Positions 23,332 through 31,726 of a DNA stretch of 33,196 nt are shown piece after piece. The notes beneath the pieces were generated by a model. It saw only the letters and a program-made list of their open reading frames with translations, searched no databases and had not been told where the DNA came from. Location: contig NZ_FOOY01000030.1 in NCBI RefSeq assembly GCF_900113325.1, positions 1 to 33,196 on the forward strand. Direction: 5' to 3'. How positions within the stretch are numbered: the stretch's first letter is position 1; each line of letters starts with the position of its first letter. The position numbers and the translations under genes are program-made. This DNA comes from Sporolactobacillus nakayamae (GTDB lineage Bacteria > Bacillota > Bacilli > Bacillales > Sporolactobacillaceae).

Positions 23332-24102
23332 ATGGCTGTTTTAAATTGGGACCATACGATGATCAACGTTCAAAATGTCGATCAGGCTGCCCGCTTTTTC
23401 GGAGATCACGGCATCGTGTTTGCTCGTGGAGGGCGCCATGAAAAGTGGGGTACCGAAAATGCATTGGGCTATTTTGGTCTGAATTATATTGAATTAATCT
23501 CTGTATATGATGAGGCACGTGCCAAGGACTTTCCACGTGCAGGAGCTTCCGCTGTGTATGACGCCGTTCACGATTACGAGCAAAACGTGCAGCGGATCAA
23601 CACTCTTGCAATCCGCACATCGGACATTGAAGCGACACACGCACGTTTAAAACAAGCTGGCGTTCCTGCCGGAGACATCGAGGTCGGCAAACGTCTGGAC
23701 GAACAAGGGCATCTGATCACTTGGTCAATTTTCTTCATTGACGGCACCATTGATGGTTTGCCTTATCCGTTTTTCATTCAATGGCAAGGCAGTGATGAGA
23801 CGCGCGAGCAGAAACTTAAAGATCAGGGACTCATCGTGTCGCATCCTGCTGGTGATTTGCTGGCGAGACAAGCTGTTTTCCATGTACCTGATCCGGAAAA
23901 AGCAGCCACTATTTGGGGCCAACTGCTTGATGGTCAATCAGAAAAAGCAGCTGCCGAATACCGTATACAGCTGCAAGATCGGCAATTGATTTTTAAACAG
24001 GGTTCGGAAAACCACATCGTTCAATTGAATTTTGACGGTGCGGGCGAACAATTAAAACAACAAACCATAGCGTTTGACCAAATAAAACTTTCATTTATTT
24101 AA
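23332..24102 (+). CDS. VOC-superfamily (glyoxalase-like) protein
   Basis: This 256-aa protein is built of two VOC-type halves. The N-terminal 'NWDHTMINVQNVDQAARFFGDHG' with the beta-strand His typical of metal-binding VOC modules is followed by 'LGYFGLNYIELISVYD'. The second half (about 180-256) begins 'LARQAVFHVPDPEKAATIWG'. It resembles the glyoxalase-3-like family, members of which act as lyases, isomerases or binding proteins. Metal ligands probably include His10 and Glu63, but the set is not certain. It is second in the operon, 2 bp after the ProC-like gene and 13 bp before the solute-binding protein gene, so it likely acts on the imported or processed compound. Confidence 0.75.
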   Translation: MAVLNWDHTMINVQNVDQAARFFGDHGIVFARGGRHEKWGTENALGYFGLNYIELISVYDEARAKDFPRAGASAVYDAVHDYEQNVQRINTLAIRTSDIEATHARLKQAGVPAGDIEVGKRLDEQGHLITWSIFFIDGTIDGLPYPFFIQWQGSDETREQKLKDQGLIVSHPAGDLLARQAVFHVPDPEKAATIWGQLLDGQSEKAAAEYRIQLQDRQLIFKQGSENHIVQLNFDGAGEQLKQQTIAFDQIKLSFI

Positions 24103-24115
24103 AGGGGAGAGCAAC

Positions 24116-25000
24116 ATGAAAAAGTTAGACAAGATCATCATCGGAGTAATCGCGGCAGTTGTCATTGTCGCTGGAGGTATTTATTTTCTAGGTGGATTGG
24201 GTTCGAATAAGTCGGCATCTTCCAACAAAGCAGCAAGTTCCGACAAGCCAAAGGTAATTAAAGTAGCCTATGCGACCACGAACTTTCCGATCACGTATCA
24301 AAACGACAAGAAGCAAGGCGACGGCTATGACGTTGCGATCATGCGTGAAATTGATAAGCAATTGCCTCAATATAAATTCGACTATGTCGGTACAAGTGAT
24401 GATGACGTATTAATCGGTGTTAAGAGCGGCAAGTACCAAGTCGGTGTTAAGAATATTTTCTATACAGCAGACCGCGCGAAGACCTATCTCTTTCCAAAGA
24501 ACTATTTCGGTGTGAGTGACTCCGGCTTTGTTGTGCGCACAAAAGATAAGGATAAATTCGGCGGTTTGGCGAAACTGGCTAAAAACAAAGGCAAGCTTGT
24601 TCCCATTGCTCCGCAAAACGGACAATATGCGGTCATCGCTGATTACAACAAGAAAAATGATCCGAAGATCGATCTGGGAAGTGCCGATACATTTGTTGTT
24701 TCCGATGCTTTGAAGTGGGTTAACGAAGGCCGTTACGATGCATTCTTCGCAATCCGTCCAATGTTTGAAGCCCTTGTAGAAAAGAAAAACGGCGCCAATG
24801 CTGATTTGAAGGACAAGCTGACCTACGTTACGTTAGGCGGTATCAAAACGTATCCGCTCTTTAATAAGGATCAGAAGGAATTCGCTGCAGCCTATGACAA
24901 AGCAATTAAGAAGATTATTAATTCCGGAAAAGCATCAGAACTCTCAGAGAAATACTTTGGCCAGGATAACTTCAAGTTGCTCGATCAGCCATTTAAGTAA
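24116..25000 (+). CDS. Polar amino-acid ABC transporter, substrate-binding protein (TM-anchored)
   Basis: This 294-aa protein has a solute-binding family 3 fold: 'IKVAYATTNFPITYQND' in the first lobe, 'GYDVAIMREIDKQLP' and 'KYQVGVKNIFYTADRAKTYL', as in cystine/His/Arg binding proteins. Unusually, the N-terminus is a signal-anchor (residues 7-28) with no lipobox Cys; a Ser/Lys-rich linker follows. It is therefore probably tethered to the outer face of the membrane by its TM segment. It is followed at 22 bp by the first permease. The domain set and gene order resemble the B. subtilis TcyJKLMN sulfur amino-acid importer. The exact ligand is not readable. Confidence 0.85.
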   Translation: MKKLDKIIIGVIAAVVIVAGGIYFLGGLGSNKSASSNKAASSDKPKVIKVAYATTNFPITYQNDKKQGDGYDVAIMREIDKQLPQYKFDYVGTSDDDVLIGVKSGKYQVGVKNIFYTADRAKTYLFPKNYFGVSDSGFVVRTKDKDKFGGLAKLAKNKGKLVPIAPQNGQYAVIADYNKKNDPKIDLGSADTFVVSDALKWVNEGRYDAFFAIRPMFEALVEKKNGANADLKDKLTYVTLGGIKTYPLFNKDQKEFAAAYDKAIKKIINSGKASELSEKYFGQDNFKLLDQPFK

Positions 25001-25022
25001 TCAAAAAGTTGAGGGTATGTAA

Positions 25023-25721
25023 ATGGATAATATCAAACTAATTATCAATTTTTTGGGTCAGTTGCTGCCGGCCATTAACATCACCTTAATTGTTTCGTTA
25101 TCATCAATTATCTTAGGCAGTCTGCTTGGTTTGCTGCTGGCAGCGGCAAAAATGAGTGAGTCGGTTGTATTGCGGGTGCTTGCTCGTGTTTACGTGAGTG
25201 TGATTCGGGCAACGCCGTCAATTATCATGATTTTCGTGGTGTACTATGGCATGCCAATGCTTTTTAACAACTGGTTCCATACGAATATTGATGGCTGGAA
25301 CCGCATGTACTTTGTCATTATTGCATTAACTGTTCTGTTTTCAGCACCGGCTTCTGAACTTTTTCGTTCGGCGCATGAGTCGATTTCCAAAGGGCAGATG
25401 GAGGCTGGATTGATGGTTGGTATGACGCCATTTCAAACGTTTTATCGAATCATTTTGCCGCAAGCCTTTGTCGTCGCACTTCCCAACTTCGCTAATTCAG
25501 TTGTTAATCTTCTCAAAGAAGGGGCATTGACGTTTACTATCGGGGTTGTTGACATGGTCGCCAAGGCACAAATGATTGTCGCCAATAATTCGGGCGGCTA
25601 TGCTTGGCAGACGTATTGTGCTTTAGCGTTGATTTATTGGGTTATTTCACTGGCAGTTGACAAAGGCGTGTCTCTAGTGGAGAAATCCTATCAAGCAAAA
25701 AGAAAGACGATTGCAGTTTAA
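25023..25721 (+). CDS. Polar amino-acid ABC transporter permease (first)
   Basis: This 232-aa inner-membrane permease of the HisM/TcyL type has five or so TM helices. The EAA loop that contacts the ATPase is at about residues 130-155: '[25 protein letters not shown]'-type, containing the conserved EAGLMVG and ILPQA. 'RATPSIIMIFVVYYG' is the usual second family landmark. It works with the adjacent second permease as a heterodimer. It is 13 bp from the next gene. The start ATG 25023 follows a weak GAGGG site. Confidence 0.88.
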   Translation: MDNIKLIINFLGQLLPAINITLIVSLSSIILGSLLGLLLAAAKMSESVVLRVLARVYVSVIRATPSIIMIFVVYYGMPMLFNNWFHTNIDGWNRMYFVIIALTVLFSAPASELFRSAHESISKGQMEAGLMVGMTPFQTFYRIILPQAFVVALPNFANSVVNLLKEGALTFTIGVVDMVAKAQMIVANNSGGYAWQTYCALALIYWVISLAVDKGVSLVEKSYQAKRKTIAV

Positions 25722-25734
25722 GGGGGCCGCTTAA

Positions 25735-26529
25735 ATGTCATTAAATACAGACTTCATGGTAAAAGTTGCCCAAACAGCCATTCAAGGTGTTCCCGTCACA
25801 CTGCAGATTGTCTTGGTTGCGCTGCTGATTTCATTGCCGATCGGTGTCTTATTTGCATTAATCAGGATCTATCGGATCAAGGGCTTGGAACTGATTGTGA
25901 AATTCTATGTGTCCTTGGTCCGAGGTACACCGATTATCGCACAGATTCTGATTGTGTACAGTGCGTTTCCGAGTCTGTTAAATATGATGATCGGCAAGGC
26001 AGCCTTCAGCATTAATCCAATTTATTATGCGTACATCGTCTTTACTTTAAACAGTATTGCGACCTTGACGGAAGTATTCCGCTCAGCGTTGCAGACGGTT
26101 GATAAAGGACAGATGGAAGCGGGGTTGATGGTCGGGATGCAGCCGCGTCAGGCCTTTTGGCGAATCATATTGCCGCAGGCGCTCATCTCGGCGCTGCCTA
26201 ATATCGCGAACGCGACGCTCTACCTGATTAAGAATTCATCCTTGGCTTTCATCATGTCTGTTAAAGATATTACTGCGATTGCGAAAACGGAGGCGGCTTT
26301 TAACTATAATTTTCTGGAAGCCTACCTGGTTGTTTGGGTTTACTATCTGATTATCTGCTACGGCGCGGAAATCATTTTCAACCTGCTTGAGCGTTATTTC
26401 AGCAAGTATCGACGATCAGCTAAGAGAACAACCGGCTTTAACTGGAATCCTTTTAGTATTAAGCAACCGAAATTAGTAGTGAAAACAGATTTAGCAGAAA
26501 GCGAGAGGACCAACAATGCTCACAATTGA
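25735..26529 (+). CDS. Polar amino-acid ABC transporter permease (second)
   Basis: This 264-aa permease is paralogous to the previous one. The '[18 protein letters not shown]' segment is followed by the EAA loop '[20 protein letters not shown]', the same pattern. The C-terminal extension of about 30 residues is basic and polar and faces the cytosol. It forms the translocation pore with the 25023-25721 permease. Its last 14 bp overlap the start of the ATPase gene, so the two are translationally coupled. ATG 25735 follows AAGGGGG. Confidence 0.88.
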   Translation: MSLNTDFMVKVAQTAIQGVPVTLQIVLVALLISLPIGVLFALIRIYRIKGLELIVKFYVSLVRGTPIIAQILIVYSAFPSLLNMMIGKAAFSINPIYYAYIVFTLNSIATLTEVFRSALQTVDKGQMEAGLMVGMQPRQAFWRIILPQALISALPNIANATLYLIKNSSLAFIMSVKDITAIAKTEAAFNYNFLEAYLVVWVYYLIICYGAEIIFNLLERYFSKYRRSAKRTTGFNWNPFSIKQPKLVVKTDLAESERTNNAHN

Positions 26530-27256
26530 AGGCCTGAAGAAAGGCTATGAAGGTAATGAAATTCTAAAGGGCATCAGCATTGATGTGAACAAGGGCGATG
26601 TGATTTCGATTATTGGGCCCAGCGGTTCCGGCAAGACAACGTTATTACGAACAATAACCACTTTGGAAGCGGCTGATGGCGGGCATATTACATTTGCCGG
26701 AGTAGATAAAGATTTCGAGAAATTAAATGGAAAAGACATCAATACCATTCGACGCAATGTCGGCTTTGTCTTTCAGAACTATAACCTTTTTAACAATAAA
26801 ACGGCCTTGCAGAACATTACGGAAGGCTTAATCGTTGCACGCAAAGTGAAGAAAAGTGAAGCGGAGAAAATTGCTTTGGATGCACTTGAGCGGGTGGGGC
26901 TCTCGGATCGTAAAAATCACTATCCGTCACAGCTTTCCGGCGGACAGCAGCAGCGCGTCGGCATTGCTCGGGCGATTGCGCTGAATCCGGAGGTTATTTT
27001 CTTTGATGAGCCGACATCAGCCTTGGATCCGGAACTTGTCGGGGAAGTGCTGAAAGTCATGCAGGATTTGGCAAATTCAGGGACAACGATGGTTGTGGTG
27101 ACGCACCAGATGAGTTTTGCCCGTGATGTGTCCAATCGTGTGATCTTTATGGCAGACGGGCACATTGTCGAACAAGGCGATCCGAAAAAAATATTTGAGA
27201 ATCCTTCTGAAGAACGAACAAAGAAGTTCTTGACGGACATTTTAGCAAACGTATGA
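26516..27256 (+). CDS. Polar amino-acid ABC transporter ATP-binding protein
   Basis: This 246-aa cytosolic ATPase (HisP/TcyN/GlnQ type) has Walker A 'GPSGSGKTT' (about residues 38-46), a Q-loop 'FVFQNYNLF', the signature 'LSGGQQQR' (about 140-147), Walker B '[13 protein letters not shown]' and a switch His in 'VVVTHQMSF'. All are intact. It powers uptake by the two permeases with the binding protein at 24116. Its start overlaps the second permease gene by 14 bp. The SDR gene follows after about 45 bp. Confidence 0.92.
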   Translation: MLTIEGLKKGYEGNEILKGISIDVNKGDVISIIGPSGSGKTTLLRTITTLEAADGGHITFAGVDKDFEKLNGKDINTIRRNVGFVFQNYNLFNNKTALQNITEGLIVARKVKKSEAEKIALDALERVGLSDRKNHYPSQLSGGQQQRVGIARAIALNPEVIFFDEPTSALDPELVGEVLKVMQDLANSGTTMVVVTHQMSFARDVSNRVIFMADGHIVEQGDPKKIFENPSEERTKKFLTDILANV

Positions 27257-27301
27257 AGCTGTGTGATTTAAGCCGAATCAATGAAGGAGACAGATAGCAG
27301 C

Positions 27302-28045
27302 ATGGCAAGCGATGAGAAACATGTAATAGTTACCGGAGCAAGCAGCGGCATTGGCCGGGCAGCTGCGATTGCTCTAGCTGATAAAGGGTACAACGTGCAT
27401 CTAATTGGCCGAAATGCGGAGCGTCTGGCTAAGGTACAGGCCGAGACAAGCCGTGAAGGCGTTCAAAGCACAACCTATCAATTGGAATTGACCGATAAGG
27501 CAGCTGTTCAGCAGGTGTTTGATGAAATCTATGCAAAAACCGGGCGTATTGACGGGTTGGTCAACTCGGCAGGTATTTTCTACACGACGGATGTATTCGA
27601 CTATGATGATAAATCATGGAAGGAAATCATGGATGTTAACTTCTATGGAACGCTGTACCCAAGTCTGGCACTGCTTCCGAAACTGATCGCTCAAGGATTC
27701 GGCAGCATTGTTAATGTGACGTCTGTCGATGCTTTTGACGGAATCGCGAATTACGATGCGTATGCTGCCTCAAAGGGTGCAGTAACCAGCTTGACAAAGA
27801 CATTGGCGCTGGAAGGAGCGCCAAAAAATGTACGTGTTAATGCGGTTGTTCCGGGGATTACGGATACGGAAATGACGCATGAGCGTCTTCTGGAAAACAT
27901 TGAAAAGTACCGCAAAAAAGTGCCAATGCAGCGTGCGGCTCAAGCGTCTGAAGTTGCAAAACCGATCGCTTTTCTGATTTCCGATGATTCAAGTTACATC
28001 ACCGGTCAGAGTCTCCATGTCAATGGCGGATGGCGTCTCGCATAA
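27302..28045 (+). CDS. Short-chain dehydrogenase/reductase of the ABC operon
   Basis: This 247-aa classical SDR has 'TGASSGIG' (about 12-19) for NAD(P) binding, 'VNSAGIF' (NNAG variant, about 88-94), catalytic Tyr and Lys in 'YAASKG' and a C-terminal 'ITGQSLHVNGG'. It likely oxidises or reduces an alcohol or ketone group of the operon substrate. The frame is open from 27281, but ATG 27302 is chosen, 12 bases after AAGGAGA. The earlier ATG lacks a ribosome site. It lies between the ATPase gene and the UroD-like gene and belongs to the same transcript. Confidence 0.85.
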   Translation: MASDEKHVIVTGASSGIGRAAAIALADKGYNVHLIGRNAERLAKVQAETSREGVQSTTYQLELTDKAAVQQVFDEIYAKTGRIDGLVNSAGIFYTTDVFDYDDKSWKEIMDVNFYGTLYPSLALLPKLIAQGFGSIVNVTSVDAFDGIANYDAYAASKGAVTSLTKTLALEGAPKNVRVNAVVPGITDTEMTHERLLENIEKYRKKVPMQRAAQASEVAKPIAFLISDDSSYITGQSLHVNGGWRLA

Positions 28046-28069
28046 GGCAAAATACAGGGAGTGACTGTT

Positions 28070-29089
28070 GTGACAGAAAACAAACATCAGATTTTACTCG
28101 ATGCGCTCGATAATAAGCCGACAGACCAAGTGTTGGCCGGATTTTGGCATCACTATCTGTCTGATGAGAAGAAACAAGTGCTTGGCTACCGTGATCAGGC
28201 GGTGATCGATGACGTTGTTGCGCGGCAACAACGTTTCTATGATCGCTATAAGCCTGATTTTACAAAGATTATGAGTGACGGATTCTTCCTGCATCCCAGC
28301 GTGATTGACAACACATTTGAAACGCCGGAAGACCTGAAGAAGATTCAGCGCATTGATGCGAATGATCCATGGATTACGCGTCAAGTTGCAGCGATTAAAG
28401 CAATCGTTGCACACTACAATGGTGAAATCGGCAGCTTTTACAATATTTTTTCGCCATGGTACCAGTTGCGCTTGCGTTTTGAGATCCTTGAACAGGATTT
28501 CGAGAAGATTTACCGCTTTTTAAGAGAAGATCCTCAGGCGATTGCTGATGCATTTGCTGTTCTTGCCGATGACCTGATTGTTTTAAGTACCAAATTGATT
28601 AAGGAGTCGGGGATTGACGGCATCTATCTGTGCGTGCAGCAGCCGCAGGATTCAGTCATTAGTACGAAGCAGTGGCAGCAGTTCGTGCAGCCCAGCGAGG
28701 TGAAACTGCTGAGCGCAGTGCAAGATGTTCATGATTATAACATGATTCACATCTGCGGCTTTGAAGGCAAACGGAATCGCTTAGGCGACTATACGAACTA
28801 TCCGGTAAAAGCGTTCCACTGGGCTTCTTATGTTGAAGAAGTTTCCTTAAAAGAAGGAAAGAAACTGTTTGACGGCCGCGCGGTGATGGGTGGTTTTGAA
28901 AATACGGAGAACGGTGTCTTCTATAAAGGAAGCAAAGAAGAAATTCAGGCGGAGACAAAGCGTCTGCTCGAAGAAAACGGACATCAAGGCATTCTGCTCA
29001 GCGCTGATTGCAGCATCCCGTTTGACACCGACGACGCGCATGCCGCGTGGGTTTCCGAAGCAGCGAACGAAGTGAATGTTCGTCGGTAA
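28070..29089 (+). CDS. UroD-fold protein with Zn-thiol methyltransferase motif (MtaA/MtbA-like)
   Basis: This 339-aa cytosolic protein belongs to the uroporphyrinogen-decarboxylase superfamily (start MTENKHQILLDAL), which includes MtaA/MtbA/CmuC corrinoid:thiol methyltransferases. The His-x-Cys pair of 'MIHICGFEG' (His227, Cys229) and Cys314 in 'LLSADCSIPF' match the zinc site H-x-C...C that activates thiols in those methyltransferases. The active-site residues of haem-pathway HemE are not evident. A methyl- or thiol-transfer role is thus inferred; partner corrinoid proteins are not seen nearby. The start is GTG 28070, eight bases after GGGAG; the frame from GTG 28061 is less likely. It is the last gene before the terminator at 29112-29140. 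Confidence 0.72.
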   Translation: MTENKHQILLDALDNKPTDQVLAGFWHHYLSDEKKQVLGYRDQAVIDDVVARQQRFYDRYKPDFTKIMSDGFFLHPSVIDNTFETPEDLKKIQRIDANDPWITRQVAAIKAIVAHYNGEIGSFYNIFSPWYQLRLRFEILEQDFEKIYRFLREDPQAIADAFAVLADDLIVLSTKLIKESGIDGIYLCVQQPQDSVISTKQWQQFVQPSEVKLLSAVQDVHDYNMIHICGFEGKRNRLGDYTNYPVKAFHWASYVEEVSLKEGKKLFDGRAVMGGFENTENGVFYKGSKEEIQAETKRLLEENGHQGILLSADCSIPFDTDDAHAAWVSEAANEVNVRR

Positions 29090-29111
29090 GTTGAAGAATG
29101 AAGCAAAAAAG

Positions 29112-29140
29112 CGATCCGAACGCCTTCGGATCGTTTTTTT
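29112..29140 (+). terminator. Strong intrinsic terminator of the ABC operon
   Basis: CGATCCGAA (29112-29120), loop CGCC, TTCGGATCG (29125-29133), then T7. It is a perfect 9-bp stem 22 bp after the last stop codon. Confidence 0.95.
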
Positions 29141-29159
29141 ACGGCATTTCCTAACAAGA

Positions 29160-29481
29160 AAAGAAAGTTTAGCGTTGTACTTTGCTGATACGATGATAGG
29201 TCATAAAGTGCGAATTCCCAATTCGTACTGACCGGTTGGGCGATCAGGTAAGTGCCTTAATCCGAGAATAAACGGAAAAATTCCGCTTATTTAGAAAATA
29301 AATGAAAAAATCGCTTAAATAGACGGAGAAATTCCGCTTATCGGATCGAAAAACGTGAAAAGGGAGGGATTTTCCATGAATAAGCGGAAAAATTACCCTT
29401 ATTTACCTGTGAAACAAGCGCCATGAGGGAAATAACCGGAAAATCTCCGCTTATTTCCCTCGCTCCTTAATTAAGGACCAA
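29160..29481 (+). repeat. Dispersed intergenic repeat, copy B (five palindromic units)
   Basis: It is the longer partner of 15617-15873. It starts near AAAGAAAGTTTAGCG and ends CTTAATTAAGGACCAA (29466-29481). Five imperfect palindromic units of the CGGAAAAATtCCGCTTATt type lie at about 29265-29460. Units differ by point changes and in number from copy A. There is no ORF. Confidence 0.8.
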
Positions 29482-29490
29482 AATGATTTA

Positions 29491-29542
29491 TTAGAAAACT
29501 TGGCTTCGCCAAGCCTCTGGCGAAGGCGAAGACTTAGTTGCG
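29491..29542 (+). repeat. 52-bp direct repeat, copy 1
   Basis: The block begins TTAGAAAACTTGGC and ends GACTTAGTTGCG. It has two overlapping hairpin options: CTTGGC-TTC-GCCAAG and TTCGCCA...TGGCGAA. It is followed directly by CTTACACTCGTTTCCTT (29543-29559), which also follows copy 2 at a distance. Confidence 0.9.
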
Positions 29543-29593
29543 CTTACACTCGTTTCCTTGAATCTTTAATTTTTTTATACTTTTTTATCAGTG

Positions 29594-29645
29594 TTAGAAA
29601 ACTTGGCTTCGCCAAGCCTCTGGCGAAGGCGAAGACTTAGTTGCG
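29594..29645 (+). repeat. 52-bp direct repeat, copy 2
   Basis: The copy is identical to 29491-29542, offset by 103 bp. Here the trailing CTTACACTCGTTTCCTT (29704-29720) is separated from the repeat by a 58-bp insertion. Confidence 0.9.
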
Positions 29646-29703
29646 ACGGCCATGGACGGCCTAGTGTCCGGTGAGCCGCAGGACGCGGCGTTTTTTCGGA
29701 CCG
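29646..29703 (+). repeat. 58-bp insertion inside direct-repeat copy 2, with a terminator-like hairpin
   Basis: This stretch interrupts the otherwise parallel layout of copy 1. It contains GCCGC-AGGAC-GCGGC (29675-29689) followed by G and T6, and a GGCC-rich start. A related GCCGCAGGAC...T8 occurs at 29921-29942, so the insertion may itself be a small mobile repeat. Confidence 0.6.
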
Positions 29704-29720
29704 CTTACACTCGTTTCCTT

Positions 29721-30086
29721 TAAATGTTTTCTTATACTTTCCTACCCGTGTGGAATAGAACTGTCTGTTCAAGCACAAGCTTGATGATTCAAAACGACCA
29801 TTTGGAGTAAAGGAGTTCTCGCTAAACTTTAATTAAAATAGGAAAAGGAACTTGCCTTCAGCACGCAGACGTGTGGTCACAGCAGAGAGTTCTTTGGTGA
29901 CGTATATGAGCAAATCTTGTGCCGCAGGACTTCGTTTTTTTTCCCGCAGACACCAACTACTGTACAGCCTCTACCCCTTGCTGTTTTCTGACATTGATAG
30001 CAAAACATCCTAAGAGCTGGGGAAGTTCGGCAGCTCGCGAAGCAGGTGTGGTACCTTTTATATGAATTCTAAATAGATGCGTTCAC
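29721..30086. other. Intergenic DNA with no gene seen
   Basis: Apart from the second GCCGCAGGAC-type hairpin near 29921-29942, I see no ORF with a ribosome site, no RNA gene and no promoter that I can defend. It lies downstream of the minus-strand membrane protein gene. Confidence 0.5.
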
Positions 30087-30698
30087 CTATTTGTTTAGAG
30101 ATGCAGCAAACACTTTTCTTGTCTCGTTTAGCAGAATAAATAATTGAAAGGCGGTAGTGAGCATATAGAGGAAGAGCAGGGCGAAGAGGACGGCTCCCGC
30201 GGTCTGATTAAGATTGATCGTGCCTGAAGCATCTTTTGTGAATAAGATTCCTGTTGTAATGATGAGAAATGTGACGACACTATAGGACAAAAAGAGCCAA
30301 CCGGTCCAATTCGCCTTTGAAGCGAGTTCGGCGTTCCCAATGCGTTGTGCCTCTTGCTCAATGCCTTTACATAAGTGATAGACGCAGTAGATAAGCAGAA
30401 TGGTTGTTACTGCAGAAAAAGTGAGTGAAAAGATTCTTCCGCTAGTCTGAGCATTGTTGATGACACCATTTAAAACAGCGGAGTGCCGGATGAAGAGGTC
30501 TAATGCTGATAGAGGAATTAAGAGCAGGCTCGAATGTTTTACTCGTATAAACCGATCGTTCTGAATAGAGGATAGTAGTCTATTTGTGCCGATAAAAACT
30601 AAAATATAGCCAACGACATCAGGCAGAACATCGATTGAAGCAATATTAAATTGGAAGAATATAAAAATGAATGCGACCAGCAAGTGGCGAAAGCCCAC
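30087..30698 (-). CDS. Multi-TM integral membrane protein, function unknown
   Basis: This 203-aa protein has about five TM helices and little soluble sequence. The first helix is followed by 'IDVLPDVVGYILVFIG', a conserved-looking segment shared by many uncharacterised Bacilli membrane proteins. The frame is open up to GTG 30749 (220 aa), but that start has no ribosome site and overlaps a -10-like TATAAT on the same strand. GTG 30698, preceded by GGGGA at seven bases, is preferred. It is divergent from the 30781 gene, with overlapping promoter regions. Possible membrane partners are unknown. Confidence 0.6.
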   Translation of the reverse strand: MGFRHLLVAFIFIFFQFNIASIDVLPDVVGYILVFIGTNRLLSSIQNDRFIRVKHSSLLLIPLSALDLFIRHSAVLNGVINNAQTSGRIFSLTFSAVTTILLIYCVYHLCKGIEQEAQRIGNAELASKANWTGWLFLSYSVVTFLIITTGILFTKDASGTINLNQTAGAVLFALLFLYMLTTAFQLFILLNETRKVFAASLNK

Positions 30699-30780
30699 AA
30701 ACTCATCCCCAATTCGATTTTTTAATGATGACTTGGTATCATTATACACTATACAGGCTGCATGAAGGGGGAGATTACCA

Positions 30781-31608
30781 ATTAATAGAAAGCTATTGAT
30801 TTTGTTTTCTGTGAGTATAGCTTTGTTGTTTGTTTACGCAGGTTATACATATCTGGATCAGCTTTATCAATCCGCTGTGATCGCAGACCCTGAAACGTTG
30901 CAAGTTCAGGATCAACCATTTCGCCCGGGTGATCGTAGTCAGCAGCATTCAGATGCAACGGGGGTTCAGTTTGCAAATGATTCGCTTGCGGGCAAATCAA
31001 AGATGAAACAGTTAACTGAAATGACCGGCCAAGTGGCAGATCAAGATAACATTTATTTGAAAATGACATCGAATCATCAGCAATACCTGTCCAAAGAAGA
31101 CTATAAACGCGCGCTTAACGAAGCGTTTCATTCCAAATTTCCTCAACGAACACAGTTCATGCGTATTCGTTTGACGCTTATTTACGAAGGACAGCGTAAA
31201 TTTGCACTGATCGGCGACGAACAGGTAGACTATAGCCCGGCAAACTTGAAACCGAGTTCAATAGCCATTCACTATAGGCAAGAGTTTCGTTCACTATCCA
31301 GCACCGCGAAACAGACATGGGCGAGTGTTCCGGAATTTGAACCTCATCGTTTATCCATTGCCAGACGGTCCTATCGTCCATCTGATGTACCCAACGATCA
31401 GAATGAACCATTTTTTGATAACAGTAATCAAACGAGTATTGCCTACCATGTTGATTGGCAGCAGCCTGCCTTTCTCCAGGATCTTGTCGGGCTTAATTTT
31501 ACCTATGTAACTGAATTTGAGATCCCGAAGAATAGTTCGCGTGCGGATGTCTATGTGCAGCAAGCACAACCTGAACTTTCCAAGCAACTAACGTATTCAC
31601 TTAACTAG
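30781..31608 (+). CDS. Membrane-anchored protein, probable ATT start, function unknown
   Basis: This 275-aa protein opens (from ATT) as M-NRKLLILFSVSIALLFVYAG, a normal signal-anchor, then an extracellular domain of about 250 residues. ATT at 30781 is seven bases after GGGGGAG. The next candidate, TTG 30796, is 22 bases away and would remove the basic N-terminus. AUU starts are rare but known (infC). The C-terminal half includes 'RIRLTLIYEGQRKFALIGDEQVDYS' and ends with a beta-rich stretch. I recognise no family. It is divergent from the membrane protein gene at 30698, and a terminator lies between it and the downstream SDR. Confidence 0.6.
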   Translation: MNRKLLILFSVSIALLFVYAGYTYLDQLYQSAVIADPETLQVQDQPFRPGDRSQQHSDATGVQFANDSLAGKSKMKQLTEMTGQVADQDNIYLKMTSNHQQYLSKEDYKRALNEAFHSKFPQRTQFMRIRLTLIYEGQRKFALIGDEQVDYSPANLKPSSIAIHYRQEFRSLSSTAKQTWASVPEFEPHRLSIARRSYRPSDVPNDQNEPFFDNSNQTSIAYHVDWQQPAFLQDLVGLNFTYVTEFEIPKNSSRADVYVQQAQPELSKQLTYSLN

Positions 31609-31643
31609 TTATGACGTCGGAAATGCTGCTGAATTAAGTGTTG

Positions 31644-31690
31644 AAAAAAGAATCGAAGACGATCCGCAAAGGATACCTCCGATTCTTTTT
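31644..31690. terminator. Bidirectional terminator
   Basis: Outer stem AAGAATCG (31648-31655) with CGATTCTT (31680-31687) and inner ATCC/GGAT. A-tract and T-tract on either side serve both the plus-strand gene ending at 31608 and the minus-strand SDR ending at 31727. Confidence 0.75.
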
Positions 31691-31726
31691 GATGGTTAAT
31701 TTTGCATTGCGAGGCACTGCGTTAAA

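Noticed and set aside
24116-27256. Naming the ABC genes tcyJ/L/M/N
   Set aside because: The resemblance is to the wider polar amino-acid family; specificity for cystine cannot be read from the sequence, and the binding protein lacks a lipobox.
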